Source: an uncultured Sphingomonadaceae bacterium (GTDB taxonomy: Bacteria > Pseudomonadota > Alphaproteobacteria > Sphingomonadales > Sphingomonadaceae). Taken from it: a DNA stretch of 64,000 nt. Below are positions 18,299 through 26,744 of this stretch, piece by piece (the first letter of the stretch is position 1; every line of letters starts with the position of its first letter). The notes under the pieces are model-generated. The model was not told the origin of the DNA. It saw nothing but the letters and a program-made list of their open reading frames with translations, and did not search any database. The translations under genes were made by a program, and so were the position numbers. The stretch spans positions 124,001 through 188,000 of the forward strand of contig CANMNF010000003.1 in assembly GCA_947499255.1 (NCBI GenBank). The letters run 5' to 3'.

Positions 18299-19492
18299 AT
18301 GTTTGATCGTACTATTCGCAGCCGTATCCTTGCAGGCGCAGCATTGCCCCTGGCCGCCATTCTTGCAGCATGTGCACCAACCGCTGTCGATCAATCGCCT
18401 GCGCCAATTGCTGCGGCCAGCAAGTCTGACAGCGATCCTGCCGCAGTTCGCTATGTCGCCAATAGCGTTGCCAACTGGCAGCTGGCGAACATGACCAATC
18501 TGGAGGAGTGGATCGCCTATATCTCTGGTGAGACAGCGAACCCGCGCGGTTGGGTTAAAGGGACCTTCTTCCTTGGCCTTGCGGATTATGGCGTAAAAAC
18601 AGATCAGCCTGACTACCTCAAAGCGCTTGAAGCCATCGCCGTGCGTGAAGGGTGGCGCATGGGAGATCGTCCTTTTCACGCCGATGATCACCTTGTTGGC
18701 CAAGTTTATTTCATGTTGGATCGTGCTGGCATCGCCTCGGCAGATATTGCTCCAACGCGTGCTGGTTTGGACTATATATTGGCGGACCGTCCGACCAATC
18801 AGATGATGCATCCGGATAAGCCCGGCGATACGCCTTGCTCCAAGCGCTGGTGCTGGTCTGACGCTTTGTTTATGGCCCCAGCGACATGGTGGGATGCTGC
18901 CGAAACCTTTGACAATGACGCCTATGCGCAGTTTGCACATGAGGAGTTCATTGTCGCCACGGATCTCCTTTTCGACCAGGATGAGTCGCTATATTACCGT
19001 GACAGCCGCTTTTTTGATCGTCGCGGAGATGATGGCGAAAAGCTGTTCTGGAGCCGCGGAAATGGCTGGGTCTATGGCGGTCTGGTCAATATCCTTCGAG
19101 TTATGGATGAAGGTGATCCGCGCCGAGCCTATTACGTCGATCTGTTCGTCAAAATGTCTGATCGGCTGGTCGAATTGCAGACAGATGAGGGCATGTGGCG
19201 CGCTTCGCTTTTGGCAACCAGCGAAACTCCGCCCGAAACAAGCGGCACAGGTTTTTTCACCTATGGTCTGACTTGGGGCTTGAATGAAGGCATCCTGCGC
19301 GGAACGCAGTACGAGAAAGCTTCAGCTGAAGGCTGGAGCGCGCTTGTGCGCAATGTCGATGACAACGGCAAGCTTGGCTATGTGCAGCAGGTTGGTGACC
19401 GTCCCAAAGGGGTTAGCCCTGACCATTCGCAGTTCTACGGCACAGGTGCCTTTCTACTGGCAGCCGGTCAGATGCTGCGCCGCGCCGAATAA
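18299..19492 (+). CDS. GH105 unsaturated uronyl hydrolase, lipoprotein
   Basis: This 397-residue enzyme of the YteR/YesR family removes the unsaturated uronic acid left at the non-reducing end by lyases. It has an N-terminal lipoprotein signal with lipobox LAAC at about residues 22-25, so it should be anchored to a membrane facing the periplasm or surface. GH105 hallmarks visible are RGWVKGTFFLGL, HADDHLVGQ, WCWSDALFMAP, WSRGNGWVYGGL and HSQFYGTGAFLLA. In ulvan breakdown this enzyme yields 4-deoxy-hexosulose uronate for KduI/DhuI. It is the first gene on this strand after the divergent promoter. Confidence 0.92.
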   Translation: MFDRTIRSRILAGAALPLAAILAACAPTAVDQSPAPIAAASKSDSDPAAVRYVANSVANWQLANMTNLEEWIAYISGETANPRGWVKGTFFLGLADYGVKTDQPDYLKALEAIAVREGWRMGDRPFHADDHLVGQVYFMLDRAGIASADIAPTRAGLDYILADRPTNQMMHPDKPGDTPCSKRWCWSDALFMAPATWWDAAETFDNDAYAQFAHEEFIVATDLLFDQDESLYYRDSRFFDRRGDDGEKLFWSRGNGWVYGGLVNILRVMDEGDPRRAYYVDLFVKMSDRLVELQTDEGMWRASLLATSETPPETSGTGFFTYGLTWGLNEGILRGTQYEKASAEGWSALVRNVDDNGKLGYVQQVGDRPKGVSPDHSQFYGTGAFLLAAGQMLRRAE

Positions 19493-19674
19493 GGACTTGG
19501 CCGCCTGCCGTATTAGCCGGACACGCGGCGGCGAAGAACTCTCCCGCTTGTACCAATTTAATGGCCGGGCGTATTCATTGTCTGCAAGGTTTAGCCTCTG
19601 AAACAAAATTGTCCCCTCCCAAAGTCGGTGGCCTGACGCGTGTTTGGACACTGGTTGCTTATTTGAGACTTGAA

Positions 19675-21057
19675 ATGACTGATCGCATGTCTGGAATCTC
19701 GATATTTCCCCGCTATTTGCTGGGCGCATTGTTGCCTGTGGCAATGGTGGCATCGCCTGCTTTGGCGCAAGGCAGTGATGTGTTGCCTGTGTCCAAGCTC
19801 AACATTGCAAGCGAGGTTGAAGCGATAGATTTTACCTGGTCGGGACACCGCGTTTATGCGCAAATGATCCAGCGTGGTGAACATCAGTTCATTATTTACT
19901 ATGACGCCAGCCGCCAGATGACGATCGCACATCGCAAACATCAACGCACCCCCTGGCGGTACCAGAAGGTTGATAGCTTTGTCGGCTGGGACAGCCACAA
20001 TTATGCGACACTCGATGTAGATGAGCAGGGCTACATTCACGTCTTGGGAAATATGCATAACGACCAGCTGGTCTATTACCGTTCGACAATTCCATGGAAT
20101 GTTCGCTCGCTTGAAAAGGTTGATTATATGATCAGCCTCGAACGCGAACATAACGTCACCTATCCGCGCTTCTTACATGATGCCAACGGCACGCTTATTG
20201 CCATTTATCGCCTCGGCGGAAGTGGTGATGGCCGGTACTATTATCATGGCTATGACGTTGAAACACGCACCTGGCGGCTTTTGCATGATAAGGAATTTTT
20301 TAACGGCGAAGGGGAGCGGGGTGCCTATTATGAGGGTCCCCATCTTGGCCCTGATGGCTTGTTTCATATGATCTGGGTGTGGCGTGAGACACCTTCGGCG
20401 GCCACCAATAACAACTTGTCTTATGTCCGCAGTCCTGACCTGATAAATTGGGAAGATTCCAACGGTGAGCCGGTTCAGTTACCGCTCATTCGGTCAACCG
20501 GTGAAATCGTTGATCCTATTCCAACTTTCGCGGGGCTTTTGAACGGTCAGAAAAAGTTGGGCTTTGATGCTGATGATCTGCCGATGATCTCGTATTACAA
20601 GCATGATAGCGCCGGCGATACGCAGATCATGCTGGCGCGCAAGTCTGGTAAAGGGTGGACAACTCACCAGATCAGCGATTGGACAGATAGCAAGCAGGAC
20701 CTAGACCGTGGCGGCAGCCTTAGCGTTTCCGTTTTGGTCCCTCAAAAGCCATTTATGGCGGAGGATGGAACTATCCGGGTGCGCGTTATGCGTGATGGCA
20801 ATGCGATAGAATTCACGGTCGATCCGAACAGCAATAAGCGCGTTGAGACCGGTTCATATGAGCCGTTTCCGAGCGCTATTGCCGATTTTCAGGACAATCC
20901 GGAGCTGAGGCAATATGTTGTACAAGCTCAAGGCGTTGCCGAAGATGCGTCGCATGATTTCTATTTGAGTTGGGAGGCAAACCCCACCAATCAGGATCAA
21001 GCGCGGGGCGATATTCCGGCACCTTCCACGCTGCGTCTGCACAAGGTGCCTCGTTAG
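19675..21057 (+). CDS. BNR-type beta-propeller protein, probable ulvan lyase (PL24/PL25-like)
   Basis: This 460-residue secreted protein is of the BNR_4 beta-propeller type. It has a signal peptide ending VASPALAQ. In the first third it carries WDSHNYATLDVDEQGYIHVLGNMHN-like sequence with two histidines; the same D-x-H ... D-x-x-GYIH ... H pattern recurs in the second propeller protein of this locus. Ulvan lyases of PL24 and PL25 are seven-bladed propellers with catalytic histidines in such positions. The start at 19675 (or 19687) is chosen for the signal peptide; the frame is open back to 19561. The ulvan-lyase call rests on fold, secretion and neighbours. Confidence 0.75.
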   Translation: MTDRMSGISIFPRYLLGALLPVAMVASPALAQGSDVLPVSKLNIASEVEAIDFTWSGHRVYAQMIQRGEHQFIIYYDASRQMTIAHRKHQRTPWRYQKVDSFVGWDSHNYATLDVDEQGYIHVLGNMHNDQLVYYRSTIPWNVRSLEKVDYMISLEREHNVTYPRFLHDANGTLIAIYRLGGSGDGRYYYHGYDVETRTWRLLHDKEFFNGEGERGAYYEGPHLGPDGLFHMIWVWRETPSAATNNNLSYVRSPDLINWEDSNGEPVQLPLIRSTGEIVDPIPTFAGLLNGQKKLGFDADDLPMISYYKHDSAGDTQIMLARKSGKGWTTHQISDWTDSKQDLDRGGSLSVSVLVPQKPFMAEDGTIRVRVMRDGNAIEFTVDPNSNKRVETGSYEPFPSAIADFQDNPELRQYVVQAQGVAEDASHDFYLSWEANPTNQDQARGDIPAPSTLRLHKVPR

Positions 21058-21171
21058 ACCAGCCCATTTGAGGTGGTGATTTGCTCGCGGGTAAAGGCCC
21101 GTTTCATTCAAAGCTGTTGCGCCGGGCACGATTGGCAGGCGCAATTGCTGGAGGAGAAACGCGTCAAACTC

Positions 21172-21486
21172 TCACGCATGTGAAAATTGCAGGGGCAACA
21201 GGTAAGGAAATTTGGTCGCCGGGTCGATATCGACCTGCATAATGGGGGCCATATATTCAGCCCAACTTTGGTTTACCTTATTGTCTGCAAGGAAGGCGGC
21301 TGTGGCTTCGAAATCATCTGTCTCGAAATAACCAAACAGCGTTAGGCCATGTTTGAAAATCTGATAATTACGAATTCCCGATTGCCGCAAAGCTTGAGTC
21401 ATTTCAGGCCAGATTTCATCGTGACGCCGCTTGTATTCTTCCTCGTAGCCTGGCCTGATATGCAAAACCCACGCATGTGACGCCAT
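21172..21486 (-). CDS. rhaM: L-rhamnose mutarotase
   Basis: This 104-residue protein interconverts the anomers of L-rhamnose, speeding its entry into catabolism. Family features are the N-terminal histidine in VLHIRPG, RRHDEIWPEM and GIRNYQIF...LFGYFE, with a conserved tryptophan in NQSWAEYM; the full-length match to RhaM is clear. It points to rhamnose, a main sugar of ulvan. It is convergent with the propeller gene and divergent from kduI, with about 100 nt between the two starts. Confidence 0.93.
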   Translation of the reverse strand: MASHAWVLHIRPGYEEEYKRRHDEIWPEMTQALRQSGIRNYQIFKHGLTLFGYFETDDFEATAAFLADNKVNQSWAEYMAPIMQVDIDPATKFPYLLPLQFSHA

Positions 21487-21590
21487 CGTCAGCCTCCTCT
21501 TTCAAAACCCGACCAATTTTTGCATAAGCAGTCGGGAAATCTGAAAATCATTCAATTTTGATCATTAGCAAACCCAGTTTGGAGCCACCA

Positions 21591-22427
21591 GTGGAACTCA
21601 ACCGCAAATTCGCCGCCGACCAACACCGTTATCGTACCATGCCAAACGAAGAGTTGCGCGAAAGCTTCGTTGTAAGCGACCTGATGCAACCCGGCGTCTT
21701 GACGCTCACGCTATCAGATATTGATCGCGGGATCATCGGCAGCGCGGTTCCTTTGGGGGAAGCTTTGACGATCGGTACTTTTTCAGAACTGGGCGGTGGG
21801 CCGTTCCTTGCCCGTCGTGAACTTGGCATCATAAACATCGGCGCGAACGGGCGTGTCAATCTGGGCGGGGAAGAGTTTGCGATGACGCGGCTTGATAGCG
21901 TGTATGTCGGGCGCGGCGATCATGAGGTCAGCTTTACCAGCGATGATCCGGCAAACCCGGCACGCTTTTATTTCGTGAGCTATCCCGCGCACAAAGCGTA
22001 TCCGCACAAACACGTGCCGCAATCCGAAGCGAACCGCATCGATCTGGGCGCACAGGCAACCTGCAATGAACGCACCATTTTCCAGCCAATCCGCCCCGGC
22101 ATTGTCGATACCTGTCAGTTGGTGATGGGGTTCACCTGTATTGCCGAGGGCAGCGTCTGGAACACTTTTCCGCCGCACACGCATGATCGCCGGTCCGAGT
22201 TCTACTTCTACTTCGACCTTGCCGATGACGCGCGCGTTTTCCATCTGATGGGCAAGCCCAATGAGTTGAAAGCTTTGCCGCTTAGCAATGAAGAAACCGC
22301 CCTGTCGCCATCATGGTCAATGCATAGCGGCGTTGGCAGCGGCGATTATAGCTTCATCTGGTCCATGGGCGGTGAGAACCAGGAATTTGACGATATGGAT
22401 CATATCGCGCAGGCCGATCTGGCATAA
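21591..22427 (+). CDS. kduI: 5-keto-4-deoxyuronate isomerase
   Basis: This 278-residue cupin isomerase converts 5-keto-4-deoxyuronate (from unsaturated uronic acid) to 2,5-diketo-3-deoxygluconate. The metal-binding segment PPHTHDRRSEFYFYFD, with two histidines and a glutamate, is diagnostic, as is the final SPSWSMHSGVGSGDYSFIWSMGGEN. I chose the GTG at 21591, preceded by GGAG 6 nt upstream; this gives exactly the length of the E. coli enzyme, whereas the frame opens at a TTG at 21558. A second, unrelated isomerase for the same step lies at 35319. Confidence 0.95.
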   Translation: MELNRKFAADQHRYRTMPNEELRESFVVSDLMQPGVLTLTLSDIDRGIIGSAVPLGEALTIGTFSELGGGPFLARRELGIINIGANGRVNLGGEEFAMTRLDSVYVGRGDHEVSFTSDDPANPARFYFVSYPAHKAYPHKHVPQSEANRIDLGAQATCNERTIFQPIRPGIVDTCQLVMGFTCIAEGSVWNTFPPHTHDRRSEFYFYFDLADDARVFHLMGKPNELKALPLSNEETALSPSWSMHSGVGSGDYSFIWSMGGENQEFDDMDHIAQADLA

Positions 22428-22471
22428 CGCGATACGATTGGCTTGTTGAAGATCAGGAGAGCGGGCTCCGC

Positions 22472-23971
22472 TTATTTGTAGCGGGCCTGCTCTTCCAGTT
22501 CAGCGGCGAAGCGTGCCGCAAAATCGGCTGCAATTTCGGGATATTGTTGGGCAAGATCGTTCGCTTCGCCCGGATCTTGCGCCAGATTATAAAGTTTGAT
22601 CGGCGAATTGCCATCGAGCCGCATAGCTTTCCAGTCACCAACACGGCCGGCTTGCTGAACTTTTCCTATAACTCCGGAATTGGGATCGCCCAGCTGGCGT
22701 GAGAAGGCCCAATATAGCATCCGTTCGGGCAATTCAGCGTCATCGCTGATCAACAGTTCAGCCAGCGAAAATCCGTTTGCGCCCATCGCTTCAGCTGCTC
22801 CAGGACGGCCCGCGAGCGCGCCCAGCGTCGGCATAATATCAGCAAACATCACTGGCTCATCTTCAACGCGGCCTGCCTGGATTACGGAGGGCCAATGCGC
22901 GATAAAGGGCATGTGGATGCCGCCTTCAGTCAGATCGCGCTTCCCGCCTCGGAACGGCCCGGCTGCGGCGATGCCGATAGGATCACCGCCGCCTTCTGAA
23001 TGTGGGCCATTGTCGGAGGTAATGAAGATCAGCGTATCGTCGGCCAGACCTTGTTCTTTCAGCTTCGCAACCAGTTCACCCACATAAGAATCCAGCGCAG
23101 CAATCATACCTGCCTGAACAGCGTTGGGCTGATCAATTGGCCGCGGATAATATTCGGGGAACTGTCCAGCCGGGGTTGGACCTTCGAGGCCATTATACGG
23201 CGTTTCGGGAAATTTGCCCCGATAAGGCGCGACAAACTCTTCGGGTGCTTCCATTTCGGAATGCGGCGAGGTGTAGCTTACGAAAGCAAAAAACGGTTTG
23301 TCGCCATCCTGCTCATCCAGAAAACCCAGCGCAGCATCAGTAAACAGCCGCTGGGCATAAGCACCGCGCGCCCCGGCGCGGTTTTCCGGGATAGGGATCA
23401 TCATGTTGTTCTGGAATAACAAAATTGGGAACTGGCGATGCGCCTCGATATTGTGAAGCAGGCCGGTCCATTGTTGAAAGCCCATCACCATGGGATCTGT
23501 TTCACCAAATGTCGTGCCGATGCCGAACTTTCCAAACAGGCCGGTATTGTATCCTGCATCGCTCAACAAATTGGCGACAGTCTTGTCACCCGGACGCAGC
23601 GTTATTGAGTTGCCAGCGCTGCTGAGCCGGGAGGTATCTCGTCCTGTCATCAGCGAAATGCGCGAAGGTGAACACACTGTGCTTCCCGCATACCCGTTGG
23701 CAAAGATCATACCGTCGCGCGCAAGCTTATCGATATTGGGGGTCTTGATGATCTTGTGGCCAGTAATGCCCAGCTGTCCATACCCCATGTCATCAAACAG
23801 AATGAACAGCACGTTGGGCCGTGCAGCGCGCGCCATCTCCACTGCGGACACCGCATGATGTGATGCAGCAGCAACGGCAGCAGCATTGGTTGCTTCGCTT
23901 TGTGCCGATGTGAAGGCAGGTACCGTCAGCAAGGTACCGGCAAGAAGCGCTGAAAAAAGTTTGCGCGTCAT
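22472..23971 (-). CDS. Secreted arylsulfatase-type sulfatase (Cys-type)
   Basis: This 499-residue type I sulfatase has a signal peptide (MTRKLFSALLAGTLL...TSAQ). The metal-binding FILFDDMGYGQLG and the maturation motif CSPSR at residues 100-104 are present; its cysteine must be converted to formylglycine by a maturase not seen in this window. Further residues include TSPHSE and ITSDNGPHSEGGG. It would remove sulfate esters from ulvan oligosaccharides in the periplasm, rhamnose-3-sulfate being the obvious target. It overlaps the DUF4861 gene by 4 nt. Confidence 0.93.
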   Translation of the reverse strand: MTRKLFSALLAGTLLTVPAFTSAQSEATNAAAVAAASHHAVSAVEMARAARPNVLFILFDDMGYGQLGITGHKIIKTPNIDKLARDGMIFANGYAGSTVCSPSRISLMTGRDTSRLSSAGNSITLRPGDKTVANLLSDAGYNTGLFGKFGIGTTFGETDPMVMGFQQWTGLLHNIEAHRQFPILLFQNNMMIPIPENRAGARGAYAQRLFTDAALGFLDEQDGDKPFFAFVSYTSPHSEMEAPEEFVAPYRGKFPETPYNGLEGPTPAGQFPEYYPRPIDQPNAVQAGMIAALDSYVGELVAKLKEQGLADDTLIFITSDNGPHSEGGGDPIGIAAAGPFRGGKRDLTEGGIHMPFIAHWPSVIQAGRVEDEPVMFADIMPTLGALAGRPGAAEAMGANGFSLAELLISDDAELPERMLYWAFSRQLGDPNSGVIGKVQQAGRVGDWKAMRLDGNSPIKLYNLAQDPGEANDLAQQYPEIAADFAARFAAELEEQARYK

Positions 23972-24927
23972 TGCGCAGCTTCTTCCATGCGCGCCAATTC
24001 GCTTTCCAACAAAGCTTCAAATCCGGCGCGATCTGTTACGCCGGACGTGTCCAATTCCCAATCTGCGAGAAAACCATATTCGAATTCTGCGCCGTCAAAA
24101 GCCACGAAATGCGTTTGGTTGGCGAGGCCGCCATAGCTTGCCTGATCCGCGCGGTAGAACAAGGCCGTGCCTAGGCCATCCTTATTCTCGCTTTGCACAT
24201 CGCCATAGGTGGCGATGTAACGCCACGTCGCGCCTTCGGCTTCTTCAGATTGCCAGAATTGCGCGCCTTCATGCATAACAATCCCGGTGGCGAGCGGGAG
24301 GCCTTGGGTAGCGGTGACACCAACCTTGGTCATCGGGCTGTCCGCCATAATCGAATAGGCAGCGGTGAAGCCACCGGTATCGCCTGAAGGCGCTTCAATG
24401 CCGCCCGCTGAAATCGTAAAGCGGCCAACATCGCCGCCACTTTCAGCAATGCTAGCAGAGAGTTCAGGAACACTGCCAAACTGTGCAGGCTCCCCGTCGC
24501 GCATGATGCCAATTCCGCCAATGCCAAGACTTGGACCAACTTTAAGGACGTCCATACCCCACGGTGCCAGATCGTGATAGCTGCCGAACTCGCCAATGGT
24601 TGCCAGTGCAGGATCGGTCACTTGCTTGCCGAAGATATCGCTTACCAAACGGCCATCGAGATAGAGGCGATAACCAACCAAGCCATTTTCCCAGCCGATC
24701 CCTTCGTATGGGAACATGCCATCGCCAATTTCATGGCTATCAGGCACGGTCACTTCATCAACAGAGCGATACGGTTCTTCAGCATTATCACGCAGACGCA
24801 AATCCACCATGACAGGTGCGCTGCCTTCGGAGGTGTTTTGCGTCGTGGCCATATCCTCAGCAGGGGCAGTGCAAGCCGACAACAAAGCGATGGCAGCGAC
24901 CATGCCGCCCAAAATAACCGTTTTCAT
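23968..24927 (-). CDS. DUF4861 lipoprotein
   Basis: This 319-residue protein belongs to the DUF4861 type, which has no established function and is often found in polysaccharide loci. A lipoprotein signal with lipobox LSAC ends at residue 19. Recognisable family stretches are EGIGWENGLVGYRLYLDGR, SYHDLAPWGMDVLKVG and SLGIGGIG. Its stop overlaps the sulfatase start, so the two are made together, and both should lie outside the cytoplasm. A carbohydrate-binding or enzymatic role is possible. Confidence 0.85.
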   Translation of the reverse strand: MKTVILGGMVAAIALLSACTAPAEDMATTQNTSEGSAPVMVDLRLRDNAEEPYRSVDEVTVPDSHEIGDGMFPYEGIGWENGLVGYRLYLDGRLVSDIFGKQVTDPALATIGEFGSYHDLAPWGMDVLKVGPSLGIGGIGIMRDGEPAQFGSVPELSASIAESGGDVGRFTISAGGIEAPSGDTGGFTAAYSIMADSPMTKVGVTATQGLPLATGIVMHEGAQFWQSEEAEGATWRYIATYGDVQSENKDGLGTALFYRADQASYGGLANQTHFVAFDGAEFEYGFLADWELDTSGVTDRAGFEALLESELARMEEAAQ

Positions 24928-24981
24928 AGATCATCACTCCAGTTCTAAATCAGTTGCCAGTCCCCAAAGGCAGCCAAAAGC

Positions 24982-26625
24982 TTACTGCTCTTGCTTACCT
25001 TCACGAAGGACAAGGAAAATTGCGAAGGCAAAGTAGGTCAGCGATGGCCAGATGATCATCGCCTGGAAGCTCGCCAGATCGCCAGAGATATACGCCGAAA
25101 TGCCCAAACCTACTGCGACAGCCAGAGATAGCGCTGCGCCTCCCAAAAGCAGGCCGTTTCCGCTGCCTTTGAATTTAATCTCTGGCGGATTACGCAGGAA
25201 TTCCCGCTCAATCGCAATACGCTCAGCTTCGGCGGTTTCGCCCCGAGCAAGCATGTCCATATCAGCTTTTTTCGCGCCCATCGCAGAAGCAATCAGCGGA
25301 TACAGGATCAATGCCGAGAGCCAGGCAGGGATAAACAGGAAGAAGATTTCCACGCCCAAACCAAAGCTGCAAATAGCAGCCACACCCACACTTGCGATCC
25401 AAGTGATAAGTGCTGGCACGTTTAGTGCCGAGCCAGTGGTTGAATGCCAATAGCGCGGCAAACCCATTTTGCGGAACACGAAATGCTCGGCAAAAATCAA
25501 TCCGCCAATCGGTGCCATGACGAGCGCCATAAGGCCAAGGAAGCCAAGCAGCCCAGTGAACACGAAAGGGAAGCAGGCAATGATGGTGGTAATCACACCA
25601 ACCACCGCGGTCACCCGTTCGCGAGACCATTTCGGATTGAGTGACTGGAACGCCAGACCCGAGCGATAAATCGTGGGATTGGATGTCGTCCAGCCTGCGA
25701 CGATAACGGCCAGAATACCCATCGCGCCCAGCGCCTGAAATGCGACTTCACCAGCGTCAAGCGTATTAAGGGGTTGTTGCAAGATCATTGCCGCGCCAGC
25801 GCCCATGATGCCCGCCGCCAACCATGCAGCGAAGTGACCGATGAACATGCCCAGCGATGAATACCAGGCATAGCCGGCTTTGCGCGCGTAACGCAGGATC
25901 GACATATCACCCAGCCCGCCATGGAAAGCCAGATTGGCACCCCAGGCGAAGGAGGCGACATGCCAGAAGCCGACATCGCCACCTTGTTCGATCCAGATGC
26001 TGGTTTCAGCCAGTTCTAGAAAATCGCCATAGCTGTTGATGCTGGTGACCGAGGGCGTGTTTGCCAAAATCAGCGGCAGGGTTGCTGCCCCGCCGATAAA
26101 GAACATCGCGATCATCCACGGTGCTGCCACTTCAGAGAAGCGCGCAACGAAGCTGAAACCGCGCATGGCAGCAAAGGATACAACCGCGCCAACCGCCAGA
26201 GCGATCAGCACAAATGTTATGCTGGTTGGATACCATTCCACCTGTGGGGGAATTCCGAACAAGATGCGTACTGCGCTTGCGGATACGGTGATCATTGCGC
26301 CTGCAAGTACGCAGAACAAAATGCCGTTGATAACGCTGTAAACCTTGATGAAGCCGGGACCGGCTATCTTTTCGAGATAGGCATAAAGCGTCAGCCGGGT
26401 ATCAGTCGCGATAGGTGCGCAGATCAAGACCCAGCTGAGCACCGCCAGAAGATTCCCGACCAGCAGGCCCGCGATCACTTCACCAGCGCCAACGCCCCAT
26501 GTAACAAACAGCGCGCCGATAACAAATTCGGTACCAGCGACATGTTCGCCAGCATAGGATCCGGCAAAATACCGTCCCGGTTTCAGCGCCGCCGGTGCTA
26601 CCGGCTCACGTTCAAATTCCGCCAT
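24982..26625 (-). CDS. NCS1-type permease (purine-cytosine permease family)
   Basis: This 547-residue inner-membrane transporter has about 12 helices in the core plus two near the C-terminus. The opening features (AGEHVAGTEFVIGALFVTWGVGAGEVIAGLL) and the middle GWTTSNPTIYRSGLAFQSLNP match the nucleobase-cation-symporter-1 family. Within a polysaccharide locus, lying downstream of a DeoR-like motif, it may carry a sugar or uronate derivative rather than a nucleobase. No nucleobase metabolism genes are nearby. The substrate is unknown. Confidence 0.82.
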   Translation of the reverse strand: MAEFEREPVAPAALKPGRYFAGSYAGEHVAGTEFVIGALFVTWGVGAGEVIAGLLVGNLLAVLSWVLICAPIATDTRLTLYAYLEKIAGPGFIKVYSVINGILFCVLAGAMITVSASAVRILFGIPPQVEWYPTSITFVLIALAVGAVVSFAAMRGFSFVARFSEVAAPWMIAMFFIGGAATLPLILANTPSVTSINSYGDFLELAETSIWIEQGGDVGFWHVASFAWGANLAFHGGLGDMSILRYARKAGYAWYSSLGMFIGHFAAWLAAGIMGAGAAMILQQPLNTLDAGEVAFQALGAMGILAVIVAGWTTSNPTIYRSGLAFQSLNPKWSRERVTAVVGVITTIIACFPFVFTGLLGFLGLMALVMAPIGGLIFAEHFVFRKMGLPRYWHSTTGSALNVPALITWIASVGVAAICSFGLGVEIFFLFIPAWLSALILYPLIASAMGAKKADMDMLARGETAEAERIAIEREFLRNPPEIKFKGSGNGLLLGGAALSLAVAVGLGISAYISGDLASFQAMIIWPSLTYFAFAIFLVLREGKQEQ

Positions 26626-26664
26626 GCAAGTCCCTCTCTTGTATTTTTGCCGAGACTAGCCTGC

Positions 26665-26695
26665 TTTTCAATCGACGCAAGAAATTGATTGAAAA
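26665..26695. promoter_or_regulatory. Inverted repeat upstream of the NCS1 permease gene
   Basis: Perfect 9-nt arms TTTTCAATC and GATTGAAAA are separated by 13 nt, about 40 nt before the permease start. The right arm includes GAAATTGATTG, the core of the candidate DeoR motif seen in two other promoters of the locus. Confidence 0.55.
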
Positions 26696-26744
26696 TGAGC
26701 AAAAAGGATCGTCACGATAAACCGCTATCAATACTTTGCGCTTT

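Noticed and set aside
18146-18940. Minus-strand open frame of 264 codons
   Set aside because: Most of it is antisense to the GH105 gene, and no family features or signal are seen.
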